A stretch of DNA of 15,063 bases from Prevotellaceae bacterium (GCA_020636675.1 JACJXK010000032.1:1-15063); one strand, 5' to 3'. Numbered from the stretch's first letter, positions 5,491-14,623 are shown. Made by a program: numbers and translations. Notes: generated from the letters alone by a model not told the origin.

Positions 5491-6657
5491 CTATATAAAC
5501 GCAGGAGCGGCAAAGACCTTCACATCGTCGGCCGTGATGGTTTGGGAACAAAGTATAATCATCCGCTCCACCACATTTCTCAGTTCACGGATGTTTCCGG
5601 TCCATTCATATTGTTTAAGAGCCTCCATCGCATCCTCCTTGAATGCCTTCAACGGGATGCCCTGCTCCTCACAAATTATCTCACAAAAATATTTGGCCAA
5701 GGAAGGAATGTCGTCTTTCCTCTCCCTCAATGCCGGCACATGAATAGGAATGACATTTAACCGATGGAAAAGGTCTTCCCTGAAGTTGCCTTTTTCTATC
5801 TCCTTTAGCAAATCCTTATTCGTAGCCGCAAAGACACGCACATTGACGCTGATGCTCTTGTCGCTACCCACACGGGTAATCTCCTTCTCTTGAAGCACAC
5901 GAAGTACCTTCGTCTGCGCAGACAGACTCATATCTCCTATCTCATCCAAGAAGATAGTACCACCATCCGCCTGTTCAAACTTTCCTATTCTCTGCTTTAT
6001 GGCCGAAGTGAAAGAGCCTTTCTCATGTCCGAAGAGCTCACTCTCTATCAACTCGGAAGGAATAGCCGCACAGTTGACCTCTACAAAAGGCGCAGAAGAT
6101 CGATTGCTCAATTCGAACAACTGTCGAGCCACCACCTCTTTTCCTGTTCCGTTTTCTCCAGTTATCAATACACGGGCATCCGTAGGAGCAACCCGCTCTA
6201 TCATCTCTCGCAGACGCAACATAGGCGCCGACTCTCCCACCATCCGGTTGCCTTTGGATACCTTCTTCTTGAGAACCTTCGTCTCCTGAACCAAACTTTT
6301 ATGTTCCAATCCGTTACGGGAACATACCAACAGACGGTTCAGATCAATCGGTTTCTCTATGAAATCAAAAGCACCTTTTTTGATGCACTCCACCGCCGTA
6401 TCTATATTGCCATGTCCGGAAATCATCACCACAGGGAGGTCAGGATAGTTTTCGTGAAGTTTTTCCAAAACCTCAATGCCATCAATCTGAGGCATCTTTA
6501 TGTCACAGAAGACAAGATCAAACTTCTCCTGCTTCACTATATCCAATGCCTTAATGCCATCTTCTGCGGTAACAACAGTATATTTTTCGAACTCCAAAAT
6601 ATCCTTCAACGTGTTGCGGATACTACGTTCGTCATCTATGACTAAAATCTTTGACAT
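5491..6657 (-). CDS. NtrC-family sigma-54 response regulator lacking a DNA-binding domain
   Basis: 388 residues. The receiver domain (1-~118) has D8/D9, phospho-acceptor D52 (FCDIKMP), S80 and K102 (EKP). The AAA+ domain (~138-370) has Walker A GENGTGKE (167-174), the sigma-54 loop as GSFTSA (214-219, against canonical GAFTGA), Walker B GGTIFLDEIGD (232-242), FREDLFHRL and the sensor-2 segment GNIRELRN (354-361). The protein ends 27 residues later, so the Fis-type helix-turn-helix usual in ~450-residue NtrC proteins is absent and no frame downstream supplies one. Such proteins activate sigma-54 RNA polymerase by ATP hydrolysis; forms without a DNA-binding domain, such as H. pylori FlgR, act without site-specific DNA contact. 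No cognate histidine kinase is adjacent. The start is 42 nt after the DUF3108 stop, so co-transcription is likely. Confidence 0.93.
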   Translation of the reverse strand: MSKILVIDDERSIRNTLKDILEFEKYTVVTAEDGIKALDIVKQEKFDLVFCDIKMPQIDGIEVLEKLHENYPDLPVVMISGHGNIDTAVECIKKGAFDFIEKPIDLNRLLVCSRNGLEHKSLVQETKVLKKKVSKGNRMVGESAPMLRLREMIERVAPTDARVLITGENGTGKEVVARQLFELSNRSSAPFVEVNCAAIPSELIESELFGHEKGSFTSAIKQRIGKFEQADGGTIFLDEIGDMSLSAQTKVLRVLQEKEITRVGSDKSISVNVRVFAATNKDLLKEIEKGNFREDLFHRLNVIPIHVPALRERKDDIPSLAKYFCEIICEEQGIPLKAFKEDAMEALKQYEWTGNIRELRNVVERMIILCSQTITADDVKVFAAPAFI

Positions 6658-6699
6658 ACAAAATCCATTAAAACATTATTCTCAACAACAACCTCCCCA

Positions 6700-7521
6700 C
6701 TACTTCACCAAAGAAGTCATTGGAAATTTCGTGTTCTTCACATCATCAAGCATCGCTTTTATCGAGCCCACCTTAATCTTGGCGTTAATCAATAACGGAA
6801 CATGGTTGTTGTCGTCGGAAACATAGATAACCATATCGTCCTCATGTTTGAACAGATCGCCAGTGATTAACTTAGGGACAAACTTCAATGCCTTATATTT
6901 CTTTCCGTTCCTCAACTTGATGGTCTCCTTTCCGCAAAACTTCAAACCAAGTTTATACACCTCGCTATCAAAAAGCATGTGGAACCCTACAATATCGTTT
7001 TTCCCGATTGTGGAAGCATCTATGTTGCGGAACTTATAACAAGTTGTTATCAAATCATACGCTTGGTGGTCTACCGTCATCGTATCCTTCCAATGCTTGG
7101 TGTTTCTCACAAAGTCCATAAAGACTTTCGTGCTATCCGAGTGACGAAAATAGTTATAGCGCTTATCGCAATAATAAGAGTCCTCGTGTTTCGCCTCACG
7201 ATAATCGACCGGCAATATATATTTAGTATCGACATGGGATGAGAACGTGTCACGGATGGTGTACATCTTATCAAAAGCCTTGCGCGTATAGCCTGAAACG
7301 AAAAGATAATAGCAATCCTTTCCCCCTACATTCTCCTCCTTCACCCGGAACTCCACATTGCCGGCATGAATCCAAATCCACCCCCAATTGAAATAAACAT
7401 TATAGACAGCATGCTCCCCACTGTGGAAAACATTCTCCTTCATGTATTTCACCTGCGCATCCAGAATGTCGGCAGAACAGAGAGAAGAGAACAGAAGTAT
7501 AGAAAAAAGCAACCTTTTCAT
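6700..7521 (-). CDS. Secreted DUF3108-family protein
   Basis: 273 residues with an N-terminal signal peptide (MKRLLFSILLFSSLCSADIL; no clear lipobox, so probably a soluble periplasmic or outer-membrane-facing protein). The body fits the bacteroidetal DUF3108 pattern: FHSGEHAVYNVYFNWGWIWI near residues 32-51, then AGNVEF, the central YTIRDTFSSHVD segment, and a C-terminal FVPKLITGDLFKHEDDMVIY followed by YVSDDNNHVPLLINAKIKVG, a beta-rich barrel-like fold. Biochemical role unknown. It lies 12 nt behind lepB and 42 nt before the response regulator on the same strand, pointing to one transcript. Assignment rests on sequence pattern recalled from the family. Confidence 0.8.
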   Translation of the reverse strand: MKRLLFSILLFSSLCSADILDAQVKYMKENVFHSGEHAVYNVYFNWGWIWIHAGNVEFRVKEENVGGKDCYYLFVSGYTRKAFDKMYTIRDTFSSHVDTKYILPVDYREAKHEDSYYCDKRYNYFRHSDSTKVFMDFVRNTKHWKDTMTVDHQAYDLITTCYKFRNIDASTIGKNDIVGFHMLFDSEVYKLGLKFCGKETIKLRNGKKYKALKFVPKLITGDLFKHEDDMVIYVSDDNNHVPLLINAKIKVGSIKAMLDDVKNTKFPMTSLVK

Positions 7522-7533
7522 AACAGCAATCCG

Positions 7534-8961
7534 TTAATCATGAACTATCTTAAACATACGATTCCACCTTACGGAGGAGAATGTAGGCTTGTCCTTATCA
7601 ATAGACATCCACACAAAAATCGGCTTACCAACAACGTGATCCTCAGGAACAAAACCCCAATAACGGGAATCTGCGGAGTTGTGACGGTTATCTCCCATCA
7701 TCCAATAATAATCCATCTTGAATGTGTATTTATCGGCAGGTGCGTCATTGATATAGACCACCCCGTCTTTCACCTCCAACTTATTATGTTCTATGTTGCG
7801 TATGATATGCTCATACAAGGGAAGATTGGCTTCGCTAATCCCGACAGTGGCGCCTTTCTTCGGAATCCAAAGAGGGCCGAAATCATCCCTTGTCCATCCT
7901 GTATTCATGTTCAGAGGGAAGGTTTTATCTCCATACAGACCATTCGGTTCTCTCCGGATAGAGACCAGATTGCTCGATTTCTTCACTCGGGCATAAGCCT
8001 CATTAGTCAACGGCAATCGGTATATGTAATTCATATCACCCAAAGAATCCACCTGATAGCCAAAATCCAACAACCTCTTGAACGTTTCCCTATTGGGATT
8101 GAGCAAAGCCCGATCGTCCTTGCTTACATTCAGCTCCTCAAACAACTTCTCGGACATGAGGGCCTTTGTCTCCACAAAATAGTTATATTGCAATCCTGGG
8201 ATATTCTTCTGCTTTTTGCCGTTAATGAAGACATCGCCATTAACAATGCGGAGCCAATCGCCAGGAAGAGCCACTGCACGTTTCACATAATTCTCTCTAC
8301 GGTCTACCGGTCTGTATAGAATTTCGCCGAACTCTTCCGGATGACTCCACACATAATCACGCCCATATTGATAGACCAAACTGTAATAGTCCGGATTGGG
8401 CACCTTCTCCGCAACCGTATCGCCTACCGGGAAGTTGAACACCACGATGTCGTCGTGCTGTACACTACCGAACCCTTTAAGACGTTTATATTCCCATTGA
8501 GGCTTCTCAATATATGATTTCGTGTTCAATATCGGCAACGTATGCTGAGCCAATGGGAAAGAGAGCGGAGTCATCGGAACACGTGGCCCGTAACTCATTT
8601 TACTCACGAAAAGAAAATCACCCACCAACAACGATTTCTCCAACGAAGAAGTAGGAATCTTATAATTCTGAAAAAAGAAAATATTGATGACATATACAGC
8701 CACCAAAGCGAAAATAATAGCATCCGCCCATTCTGCTATTTTACGCAATATTTTGTTGTCAGACTGCTTCCATCCTCCCCAATTCACAAATCTAGAGACA
8801 TAGATGTCAAAAAGAAATGGGATGAACAGCAATACCCATAAGGTTCCCGCCCATACAGTAAAAAACACACAAACTAAGGAAACCAGAATAAACTTGACCC
8901 ATTGTGTCATCGAGGCATTCTTCAATCTATCCATTATACCTTTTCCTTTAGAATTTTCCAT
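7534..8961 (-). CDS. lepB: Signal peptidase I (S26 family), long Bacteroidetes form
   Basis: 475 residues, longer than E. coli LepB (324). Hydrophobic segments at about 19-56 and 79-97 anchor it in the inner membrane. The catalytic Ser is S106 in IPTSSLEKSL (family pattern IPSxSMxPTL) and the general base is K227 in YVKRAVALPGDW. The C-terminal S26 signature is MMGDNRHNSADSRYWGFVP. A large insertion of about 200 residues between the ALPGDW region and the GDNR box is typical of the Bacteroidetes enzyme. It cleaves signal peptides of exported proteins on the periplasmic face. dapB ends 26 nt upstream and the DUF3108 gene starts 12 nt downstream. Confidence 0.96.
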   Translation of the reverse strand: MENSKGKGIMDRLKNASMTQWVKFILVSLVCVFFTVWAGTLWVLLFIPFLFDIYVSRFVNWGGWKQSDNKILRKIAEWADAIIFALVAVYVINIFFFQNYKIPTSSLEKSLLVGDFLFVSKMSYGPRVPMTPLSFPLAQHTLPILNTKSYIEKPQWEYKRLKGFGSVQHDDIVVFNFPVGDTVAEKVPNPDYYSLVYQYGRDYVWSHPEEFGEILYRPVDRRENYVKRAVALPGDWLRIVNGDVFINGKKQKNIPGLQYNYFVETKALMSEKLFEELNVSKDDRALLNPNRETFKRLLDFGYQVDSLGDMNYIYRLPLTNEAYARVKKSSNLVSIRREPNGLYGDKTFPLNMNTGWTRDDFGPLWIPKKGATVGISEANLPLYEHIIRNIEHNKLEVKDGVVYINDAPADKYTFKMDYYWMMGDNRHNSADSRYWGFVPEDHVVGKPIFVWMSIDKDKPTFSSVRWNRMFKIVHD

Positions 8962-8987
8962 GATCAGTATCTGTTTTTCAATCTATT

Positions 8988-9698
8988 TTAAAATTTAAGC
9001 ATATCGCCCATGCCTAAAAAACCTTTCTTGCCACAAGTAAACTCAGCAGCAAGGACAGCTCCCATGGCCAAACCACGACGAGAACGCGCAGAGTGGGTAA
9101 TCTCTATAAAATCGTCTTCAGAATCATAACAAATGGTATGGATTCCGGGAACCTCATGACGGCGAATGGAACTAATAGGCATCTTGCCCTGCTGAAGCTC
9201 GGGAGTCAGTGTCCAACCATCCACTCTGTCTATGTTTTCTATGATTCCTTCCGCCAACGTAATAGCCGTTCCGCTAGGCGCATCAAGTTTATGTACATGA
9301 TGGGTCTCCGTCATGGAAGGTGTATAGGCATCAAACTGATTCATTATCTTTGCCAGATACTTATTCAACGCAAAGAAAGCATTGACACCCAAACTATAGT
9401 TGGACGACCAGAATAGCGTATAACCTTTGGTCTCCACCTCCTCTTTTAGGTCGATAGCCTTCCATCCTGTCGTTCCTGAAACAACAGGGACACCAGCTTT
9501 AAAGCAATTGCGCACATTTGACAAAGCCACATCCGGACGGGTAAACTCAATTGCCACATCCGCACTCTTAAATGCAACAGAATCAAAATCTTCCAAGTTG
9601 TTTATGTCAATTATCGAAACTATCTCATGTCCTCGATTTTTGGCAATATTTTCGATGGTCTGACCCATCTTTCCATATCCTATTAATGCAACTTTCAT
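8988..9698 (-). CDS. dapB: 4-hydroxy-tetrahydrodipicolinate reductase
   Basis: 236 residues, somewhat shorter than E. coli DapB (273), as usual in Bacteroidetes. The N-terminal Rossmann nucleotide site is GYGKMGQ (7-13), SGTTGW lies at 74-79, and the catalytic/substrate signature is ETHHVHKLDAPSGTA (131-145) with H133, H134 and K137. It reduces the DapA product with NAD(P)H in the diaminopimelate/lysine pathway, supplying DAP for peptidoglycan. It is the first gene of the minus-strand cluster; lepB follows after 26 nt, an arrangement I know from Bacteroides genomes. The ATG at 9698 opens directly with the Rossmann strand MKVALIGYGKMG. Confidence 0.97.
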   Translation of the reverse strand: MKVALIGYGKMGQTIENIAKNRGHEIVSIIDINNLEDFDSVAFKSADVAIEFTRPDVALSNVRNCFKAGVPVVSGTTGWKAIDLKEEVETKGYTLFWSSNYSLGVNAFFALNKYLAKIMNQFDAYTPSMTETHHVHKLDAPSGTAITLAEGIIENIDRVDGWTLTPELQQGKMPISSIRRHEVPGIHTICYDSEDDFIEITHSARSRRGLAMGAVLAAEFTCGKKGFLGMGDMLKF

Positions 9699-9748
9699 TT
9701 CTATATTCTATTCTTATTGATTTCGCCGCTCGGAATAGCCGAGGCTCA

Positions 9749-9756
9749 CAAAGATA
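9749..9756 (-). promoter_or_regulatory. -7 box of the dapB operon
   Basis: Minus strand TATCTTTG, a perfect TAnnTTTG element, 50 nt before the dapB ATG. The -33 element is not clear (GGTTGTG lies about 13 nt upstream). A small hairpin, CTCGG/CCGAG (9729-9743), lies in the predicted leader. Confidence 0.65.
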
Positions 9757-9916
9757 TGAAAAATTCCACAACCCTGCTTCCCTGATCCCCTTTTTTGTAG
9801 GAAGAGAAATGTCACAGACAAAAGGCCCTTCTGCAAGAAAAAGATAAAATCCAGGCATAGTGCTCCTCTTTTATCAATCAATGCGGGTTTTCGTAATATG
9901 TTTGATAAAAATAAAG

Positions 9917-9924
9917 TATCTTTG
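9917..9924 (+). promoter_or_regulatory. -7 box of metG
   Basis: TATCTTTG followed by C matches the Bacteroidetes -7 consensus perfectly. TTTG at 9901-9904 and a T-rich patch near 9888 are candidate upstream elements, neither at ideal spacing. It predicts a start near 9930 and a leader of about 110 nt. Divergent from the dapB promoter. Confidence 0.65.
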
Positions 9925-9930
9925 CAAATC

Positions 9931-10013
9931 TTGGCAAAAATGGCTAAATGCCAACAAACCAACATTATTAACAAATAAAAGAGGGGTTGAAGCCGCATTG
10001 CCACCCGGCAATG
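9931..10013 (+). promoter_or_regulatory. Structured 5' leader of metG
   Basis: Two hairpins lie in the predicted untranslated leader. The first is TTGGCA (9931-9936) with TGCCAA (9949-9954). The second is perfect over 7 bp, CATTGCC (9996-10002), loop ACCC, GGCAATG (10007-10013), and can be enclosed by GGGGTT (9983-9988) with AAACACCC after 10015. The metG ATG is 30 nt beyond. It could regulate translation or RNA stability. It does not show T-box features. Confidence 0.4.
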
Positions 10014-10042
10014 GGAAACACCCATTATTCAAATTCAGATAT

Positions 10043-12082
10043 ATGGAGAAGAAATTCAAAAGGACAACAGTTACCTCCGCACTTCCTTATGCCAACGGCC
10101 CTGTTCATATCGGACACCTTGCCGGTGTGTACGTACCCGCAGACATATATGTGCGCTTTTTACGTTTGAAGGGCGAAGACGTGCTCTTTATCGGCGGTTC
10201 CGACGAGCATGGTGTGCCTATCACCATCAAAGCAAAAAAAGAAGGCGTAACCCCTCAAGACATCGTAGACCGCTACCATAAAATAATCAAAGACTCTTTC
10301 GAGGAATTTGGCATCTCTTTCGACATATATTCCCGTACAAGCTCCAAGACACACTCGGAAGTCGCTTCCGAATTTTTCAGAAATCTATACGAGAAAGGCG
10401 AATTCATAGAAAAAACTTCCGAACAATATTATGACGAGAAGGCAGGTCAATTCCTTGCCGACAGATACATCACCGGAACTTGCCCTCACTGCAAGAACGA
10501 GCACGCATACGGCGATCAATGTGAAGCCTGCGGAACCTCACTGAGTCCGCTGGACCTTATCAACCCGAAATCTGCCATCACAGGCTCAAAACCTGTTTTG
10601 AAAGAGACGAAGCATTGGTATCTTCCTCTCAACAAGCACGAAGAGTGGCTGTCTAAATGGATATTGGAGGAGCATAAGGAATGGAAGCCGAACGTATACG
10701 GACAGTGCAAGAGCTGGCTTGACATGGGCCTTCAACCCCGTGCCGTGAGCCGTGACCTCGACTGGGGTATTCCTGTGCCCGTAGAAGGTGCCGAAGGAAA
10801 AGTGCTCTACGTATGGTTTGACGCTCCTATCGGATATATATCCAATACAAAAGAGCTTCTGCCCAACGATTGGGAAAAATGGTGGAAAGACAAAGACACC
10901 CGTCTGGTTCATTTCATCGGAAAAGATAACATCGTTTTCCACTGCATCGTATTTCCTGCCATGTTAAAGGCCGAAGGCAGCTTCATCCTCCCGGATAACG
11001 TGCCTGCCAACGAATTTCTAAACCTGGAGGGCGACAAAATCTCCACCTCAAGAAATTGGGCCGTATGGTTGCATGAATACCTCAAAGATTTTCCAGGCAA
11101 ACAGGACGTGCTTCGCTATGTTCTAACGGCCAACGCTCCTGAGACAAAAGACAACGACTTCACGTGGAAAGACTTCCAAGCCCGCAACAACAACGAGCTA
11201 GTCGCCATCTTCGGAAACTTCATCAATAGAACATTGGTCCTCACTCATAAATATTACAACGGCGAAGTTCCTGCCCGCGGCGAACTGACAGATTACGACA
11301 AGACGACTTTGGCAGAATTTGCAGACATAAGGAAAGAACTGGAGAAGTATCTTGATATATTCAGATTCCGAGACGCATTGAAGGAGGCCATGAATTTAGC
11401 CCGTATCGGAAACAAATATCTGGCAGACAACGAGCCTTGGAAACTCATCAAGACAGACCCTGAACGGGTGAAGACAATCATGAATTTGAGTCTTCAAATA
11501 GCAGCCAACCTCGCCATCGCTTTCGAACCTTTCCTTCCTTTCAGCGCAAAGAAGCTCCGCGAATTCCTAAACATAGAGGAATTCAAATGGGAAGATTTAG
11601 GCAAGATAGATCTGATAGAAGACGGACACAAAGTAAACGAAGCCACACTGCTTTTCGAAAAGATAGAAGACTGCGTGGTAGAAGCTCAGGTACAGAAGCT
11701 GTTGGAGACAAAGAAACAGAATGAGATAAACAATTGGAAACCGGAAGAGGTCAAAACAGATACTTCGTTCGACGATTTCATGAAGATGGACATACGCATC
11801 GGTACTGTCCTCGAATGCCAAAAAGTGCCAAAGGCAGACAAACTGCTGCAGTTTAAAATAGACGACGGTATGGGCGGACGAACGATAGTTTCAGGTATCG
11901 CAAAATACTATAATCCAGAAGATTTAGTTGGAAAACAAGTTTGCTTCATAGCCAACTTCCCTACCCGCAAACTGAAAGGTGTGGACAGCCAAGGCATGAT
12001 ACTCTCCGCAGTTAACGCAGATGGCAGCCTGATTGTTGTCAGTCCTTCCAAACCTACGGCTAACGGTGCCGTGGTAGGATAA
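10043..12082 (+). CDS. metG: Methionyl-tRNA synthetase with C-terminal tRNA-binding domain
   Basis: 679 residues from MEKKFKRTTVTSALPYANGP. An in-frame extension to 9860 covers the promoter and is rejected. Class I motifs: HIGH at 22-25 (VHIGHLAG) and a KMSKS equivalent KISTS at 332-336. A zinc knuckle is formed by C147, C150, C160 and C163 (CPHCKN...CEAC). WFDAPIGYISN matches the catalytic-core WFDA motif. The anticodon-binding helical domain spans about 370-560, and residues from about 575 to the end form an EMAP/Arc1p-like OB fold (DIRIGTVLEC, ending VDSQGMILSA) that strengthens tRNA binding and dimerisation. It charges tRNA-Met for initiation and elongation. Convergent with bglX. Confidence 0.98.
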   Translation: MEKKFKRTTVTSALPYANGPVHIGHLAGVYVPADIYVRFLRLKGEDVLFIGGSDEHGVPITIKAKKEGVTPQDIVDRYHKIIKDSFEEFGISFDIYSRTSSKTHSEVASEFFRNLYEKGEFIEKTSEQYYDEKAGQFLADRYITGTCPHCKNEHAYGDQCEACGTSLSPLDLINPKSAITGSKPVLKETKHWYLPLNKHEEWLSKWILEEHKEWKPNVYGQCKSWLDMGLQPRAVSRDLDWGIPVPVEGAEGKVLYVWFDAPIGYISNTKELLPNDWEKWWKDKDTRLVHFIGKDNIVFHCIVFPAMLKAEGSFILPDNVPANEFLNLEGDKISTSRNWAVWLHEYLKDFPGKQDVLRYVLTANAPETKDNDFTWKDFQARNNNELVAIFGNFINRTLVLTHKYYNGEVPARGELTDYDKTTLAEFADIRKELEKYLDIFRFRDALKEAMNLARIGNKYLADNEPWKLIKTDPERVKTIMNLSLQIAANLAIAFEPFLPFSAKKLREFLNIEEFKWEDLGKIDLIEDGHKVNEATLLFEKIEDCVVEAQVQKLLETKKQNEINNWKPEEVKTDTSFDDFMKMDIRIGTVLECQKVPKADKLLQFKIDDGMGGRTIVSGIAKYYNPEDLVGKQVCFIANFPTRKLKGVDSQGMILSAVNADGSLIVVSPSKPTANGAVVG

Positions 12083-12101
12083 GGATAATCGAATCGTACA
12101 C

Positions 12102-12142
12102 AAAGAAACGGGCGTTACCCAAAAGGTGACGTCCGTTTCTTT
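12102..12142. terminator. metG terminator (possibly bidirectional)
   Basis: AAAGAAACGG (12102-12111) pairs with CCGTTTCTTT (12133-12142); the inner arms GCGTTACC/GGTGACGT pair imperfectly around CAAAA. It lies 19 nt after the metG stop. The U-tract is interrupted, but the A/T arms can serve both directions. Confidence 0.7.
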
Positions 12143-12162
12143 ACAAATAGTCATCTACAAAC

Positions 12163-12204
12163 AAAAAGGAAGGCGTCGGTTTCCATGGAGCCGACGCCTT
12201 CCTT
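12163..12204 (-). terminator. bglX terminator
   Basis: AAGGAAGGCGTCGG (12166-12179) and CCGACGCCTTCCTT (12191-12204) form a perfect 14-bp stem around a loop containing TCCATGGA. On the minus strand it ends in CCTTTTTGTTT, 17 nt after the bglX stop. Confidence 0.88.
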
Positions 12205-12220
12205 ATAAACTTCATCCTAT

Positions 12221-14554
12221 TTATCTGTTAGGAGTCTCCCATTTGAAGGTCTTATCACAATGCAGGTCTACAAGATGACTATCTATGTTTACAGAAAAAT
12301 CACCCTCCTCCAATATCCATTTTCCATCATTGCCCACAAATGCCAAATCACTTGCCGGAATCTTCAACTCTACCGTTTTCGTCTCCGCTGGTTTCAACTC
12401 AATCTTTTTAAATGCCCTCAGGCGACGGACGTCGGGCGACAAGGATGCCACTTTGTCCGAAGTAAATAACAGAACTGTCTCTTTTCCTTCCCTCTCTCCA
12501 ACATTAGTAACATCCACCGTAAATATTAGAGTGTCAGAAACCAAGAAATTAGTCTTATTCACCTTTAAATTGTCATACTTAAACTTAGTATAGCTCAATC
12601 CATAACCGAACGCCCATTGAACAGATCGCACAGCATCATAGTCATAAGCACCCTCCATCTTATCTAAACTTTCACACGGCTTATGGTCGTATGTGGTCAA
12701 TGAATTCACATATTTAGGATAGGTAAACGGAAGCTTTCCGCTCGGATTAACCTTTCCCGACAAGATTTCGGCCAATGCATCGGCACCGTAGTTACCCGGC
12801 AAATAGATGTTCACTATCGCCTTCATTAAAGGCTCAATGCGGGAAATGATACGAGGACGACCTTCATTTAAAATCAAAATGATCGGTTTTTTTGATGCAG
12901 TCAATGCCTCCGCCAATTTAAGTTGATTTTCCGAGAGCGTCAGATCATCCAGATTACCTGGCGTCTCGCAATAGGAGTTTTCGCCAAGGCAAAGTACAAT
13001 ATAATCGACAGAAGCTGCCGCAGTAACTGCTTTGACTATCTCCGGTTGATTTTCCTCATAATATTTCCCTTGCATATTATAAGTCACACCTGGCTCAAAC
13101 TTCACATTCGACAAACCAAACTCATTCTGCATTGCCTCCAATATCGTATTATATTGGGTGGCATATTGGTCTGCCTTGTCGCCTTGCCATGAATAGGACC
13201 AACCTCCATTCAGTGTACGCATACTATTAGCATTTGGGCCTGCCACCAAAATTTTTGCCCCCGGTTTTATCGGCAATATAGCCGATTCGTTTTTTAGTAG
13301 CGTAATTGCCTCCGATGCTGCTTGTTTAGCCAAATCAGCATGTTTCTTAGACGCAAACTCCGGATAATCATCTGTCTCATCGGAAGGCTTGTCGAAAAGA
13401 TTCAGACGATACTTCAGACGCAAGATTCGACGCACAGCGTCATCAATACGAGACATTGGCACACGACCCTCGTTGACCAATTCTTTCAAGTCAGTACAGA
13501 AACTACAATCATAAGGAACCATCGACATATCGATTCCAGCATTGATAGCCATACAAATGGCCTCCTTATGCGATTCGGCCACACGGTCACGTCTATATAT
13601 ATTGATGATGTCGGCCCAATCGGTCACCACCACACCATCCCAATTCAGCTCATCCTTCAACCATTGAGTCAGATATTTTTCATTTGTATGGAAAGGCACG
13701 CCATTATTTATGCCAGAATTGACCATCACAGACAAAGCGCCGGCTCTGAGAGCTCGAAGGAATGGCTCAAAATAACGCTCACGCATATCATTATCCCCGA
13801 CATAAGACGGAGTACGATCCTTTCCAGACAAGGAAGAGCCATAAGCCATATAATGTTTCAGGCAAGTGGCCACACGATTAGATCCAAGATGATTAGGGTC
13901 AGGACCTTGATATCCCAATATACTCTGTTCTCCCATAACAGAAACCAGATATGGATCCTCTCCATAAGTCTCCCACATACGAGGCCAACGGGAATCACGT
14001 CCCAAATCTAAGATAGGAGCAAAATTCCAAGGTATGCTGCCCGCTCTCGTCTCATAAGCTGCGACCTCCGAAATCCGTCTTGCAAAATCAGGTTCAAACG
14101 TGGCACCCAAAGCTATCTGCTGAGGGAAAAGGGTAGACCCGATGGTATATGTTGCACCATGTATCTCATCCACTCCATAGATAAGAGGGATACCCGTTTC
14201 TTCCAAAGACTTCTTCTGTAAAGTGCTGATGATTTCAGACCAACGGGTAGTCTCCATAGGCGTATGTATGGCCGTATTTAGGACCGAACCGATTTTATAG
14301 GTATCGAATATGGAGTCGACCCTACTCTTATATAACTGGAACTTACCGTTATCGTCCTTCTCTCCAAAAACATCAAGAGCCAACTGCGTCATCTGACCCA
14401 CCTTCTCGTCCAAGGTCATCTTCTTCAGCAACTGTTCCACCTCCTGCTCAATCTGAGCATCCGACTTAATAACCGTTTCTTTTGCTTTTTTCTCCGATTG
14501 ACAAGCAGTCAACATGCCCAAAAGAGCAATTCCTAAATACCATAATTTTTTCAT
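12221..14554 (-). CDS. bglX: GH3 beta-glucosidase-type lipoprotein (BglX-like)
   Basis: 777 residues from MKKLWYLGIALLGMLTACQS (ATG at 14554). This start puts a type II signal peptide and lipobox LTAC in place; the 13 extra in-frame codons upstream would spoil it. Mature Cys18 is followed by a charged stretch (QSEKKAKE), compatible with outer-membrane or surface sorting in Bacteroidetes. Domains: GH3 N-terminal barrel (~45-365) with GVDEIHGATY, KHYMAYG and nucleophile D312 in VVVTDWAD; GH3 C-terminal sandwich (~395-620) with GENSYCETPGN, where E530 is the likely acid/base by analogy to barley ExoI; and a fibronectin-III-like domain (~670-760). It removes terminal glucose from beta-glucans or xyloglucan-type oligosaccharides; the exact linkage cannot be read from sequence. 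No SusC/SusD genes are adjacent, so it is not evidently in a PUL. Confidence 0.93.
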   Translation of the reverse strand: MKKLWYLGIALLGMLTACQSEKKAKETVIKSDAQIEQEVEQLLKKMTLDEKVGQMTQLALDVFGEKDDNGKFQLYKSRVDSIFDTYKIGSVLNTAIHTPMETTRWSEIISTLQKKSLEETGIPLIYGVDEIHGATYTIGSTLFPQQIALGATFEPDFARRISEVAAYETRAGSIPWNFAPILDLGRDSRWPRMWETYGEDPYLVSVMGEQSILGYQGPDPNHLGSNRVATCLKHYMAYGSSLSGKDRTPSYVGDNDMRERYFEPFLRALRAGALSVMVNSGINNGVPFHTNEKYLTQWLKDELNWDGVVVTDWADIINIYRRDRVAESHKEAICMAINAGIDMSMVPYDCSFCTDLKELVNEGRVPMSRIDDAVRRILRLKYRLNLFDKPSDETDDYPEFASKKHADLAKQAASEAITLLKNESAILPIKPGAKILVAGPNANSMRTLNGGWSYSWQGDKADQYATQYNTILEAMQNEFGLSNVKFEPGVTYNMQGKYYEENQPEIVKAVTAAASVDYIVLCLGENSYCETPGNLDDLTLSENQLKLAEALTASKKPIILILNEGRPRIISRIEPLMKAIVNIYLPGNYGADALAEILSGKVNPSGKLPFTYPKYVNSLTTYDHKPCESLDKMEGAYDYDAVRSVQWAFGYGLSYTKFKYDNLKVNKTNFLVSDTLIFTVDVTNVGEREGKETVLLFTSDKVASLSPDVRRLRAFKKIELKPAETKTVELKIPASDLAFVGNDGKWILEEGDFSVNIDSHLVDLHCDKTFKWETPNR

Positions 14555-14623
14555 CCCGTTCGATTTTATCATTTCACATCCACTTTTCATCATATAACAA
14601 AAACATTATATGCTCTATAAATC

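Noticed and set aside
7366..8319. 317-codon plus-strand frame opposite lepB and the DUF3108 gene
   Set aside because: It spans two well-supported opposite-strand genes and their junction; shadow frame.
9860..10042. N-terminal extension of metG by 61 codons
   Set aside because: It covers the promoter and leader hairpins, and MEKKFKRTTVTSALPYANGP is the normal MetRS start.
9930..10042. T-box riboswitch before metG
   Set aside because: No T-box consensus or specifier loop is seen, and the class is not typical of Bacteroidetes.
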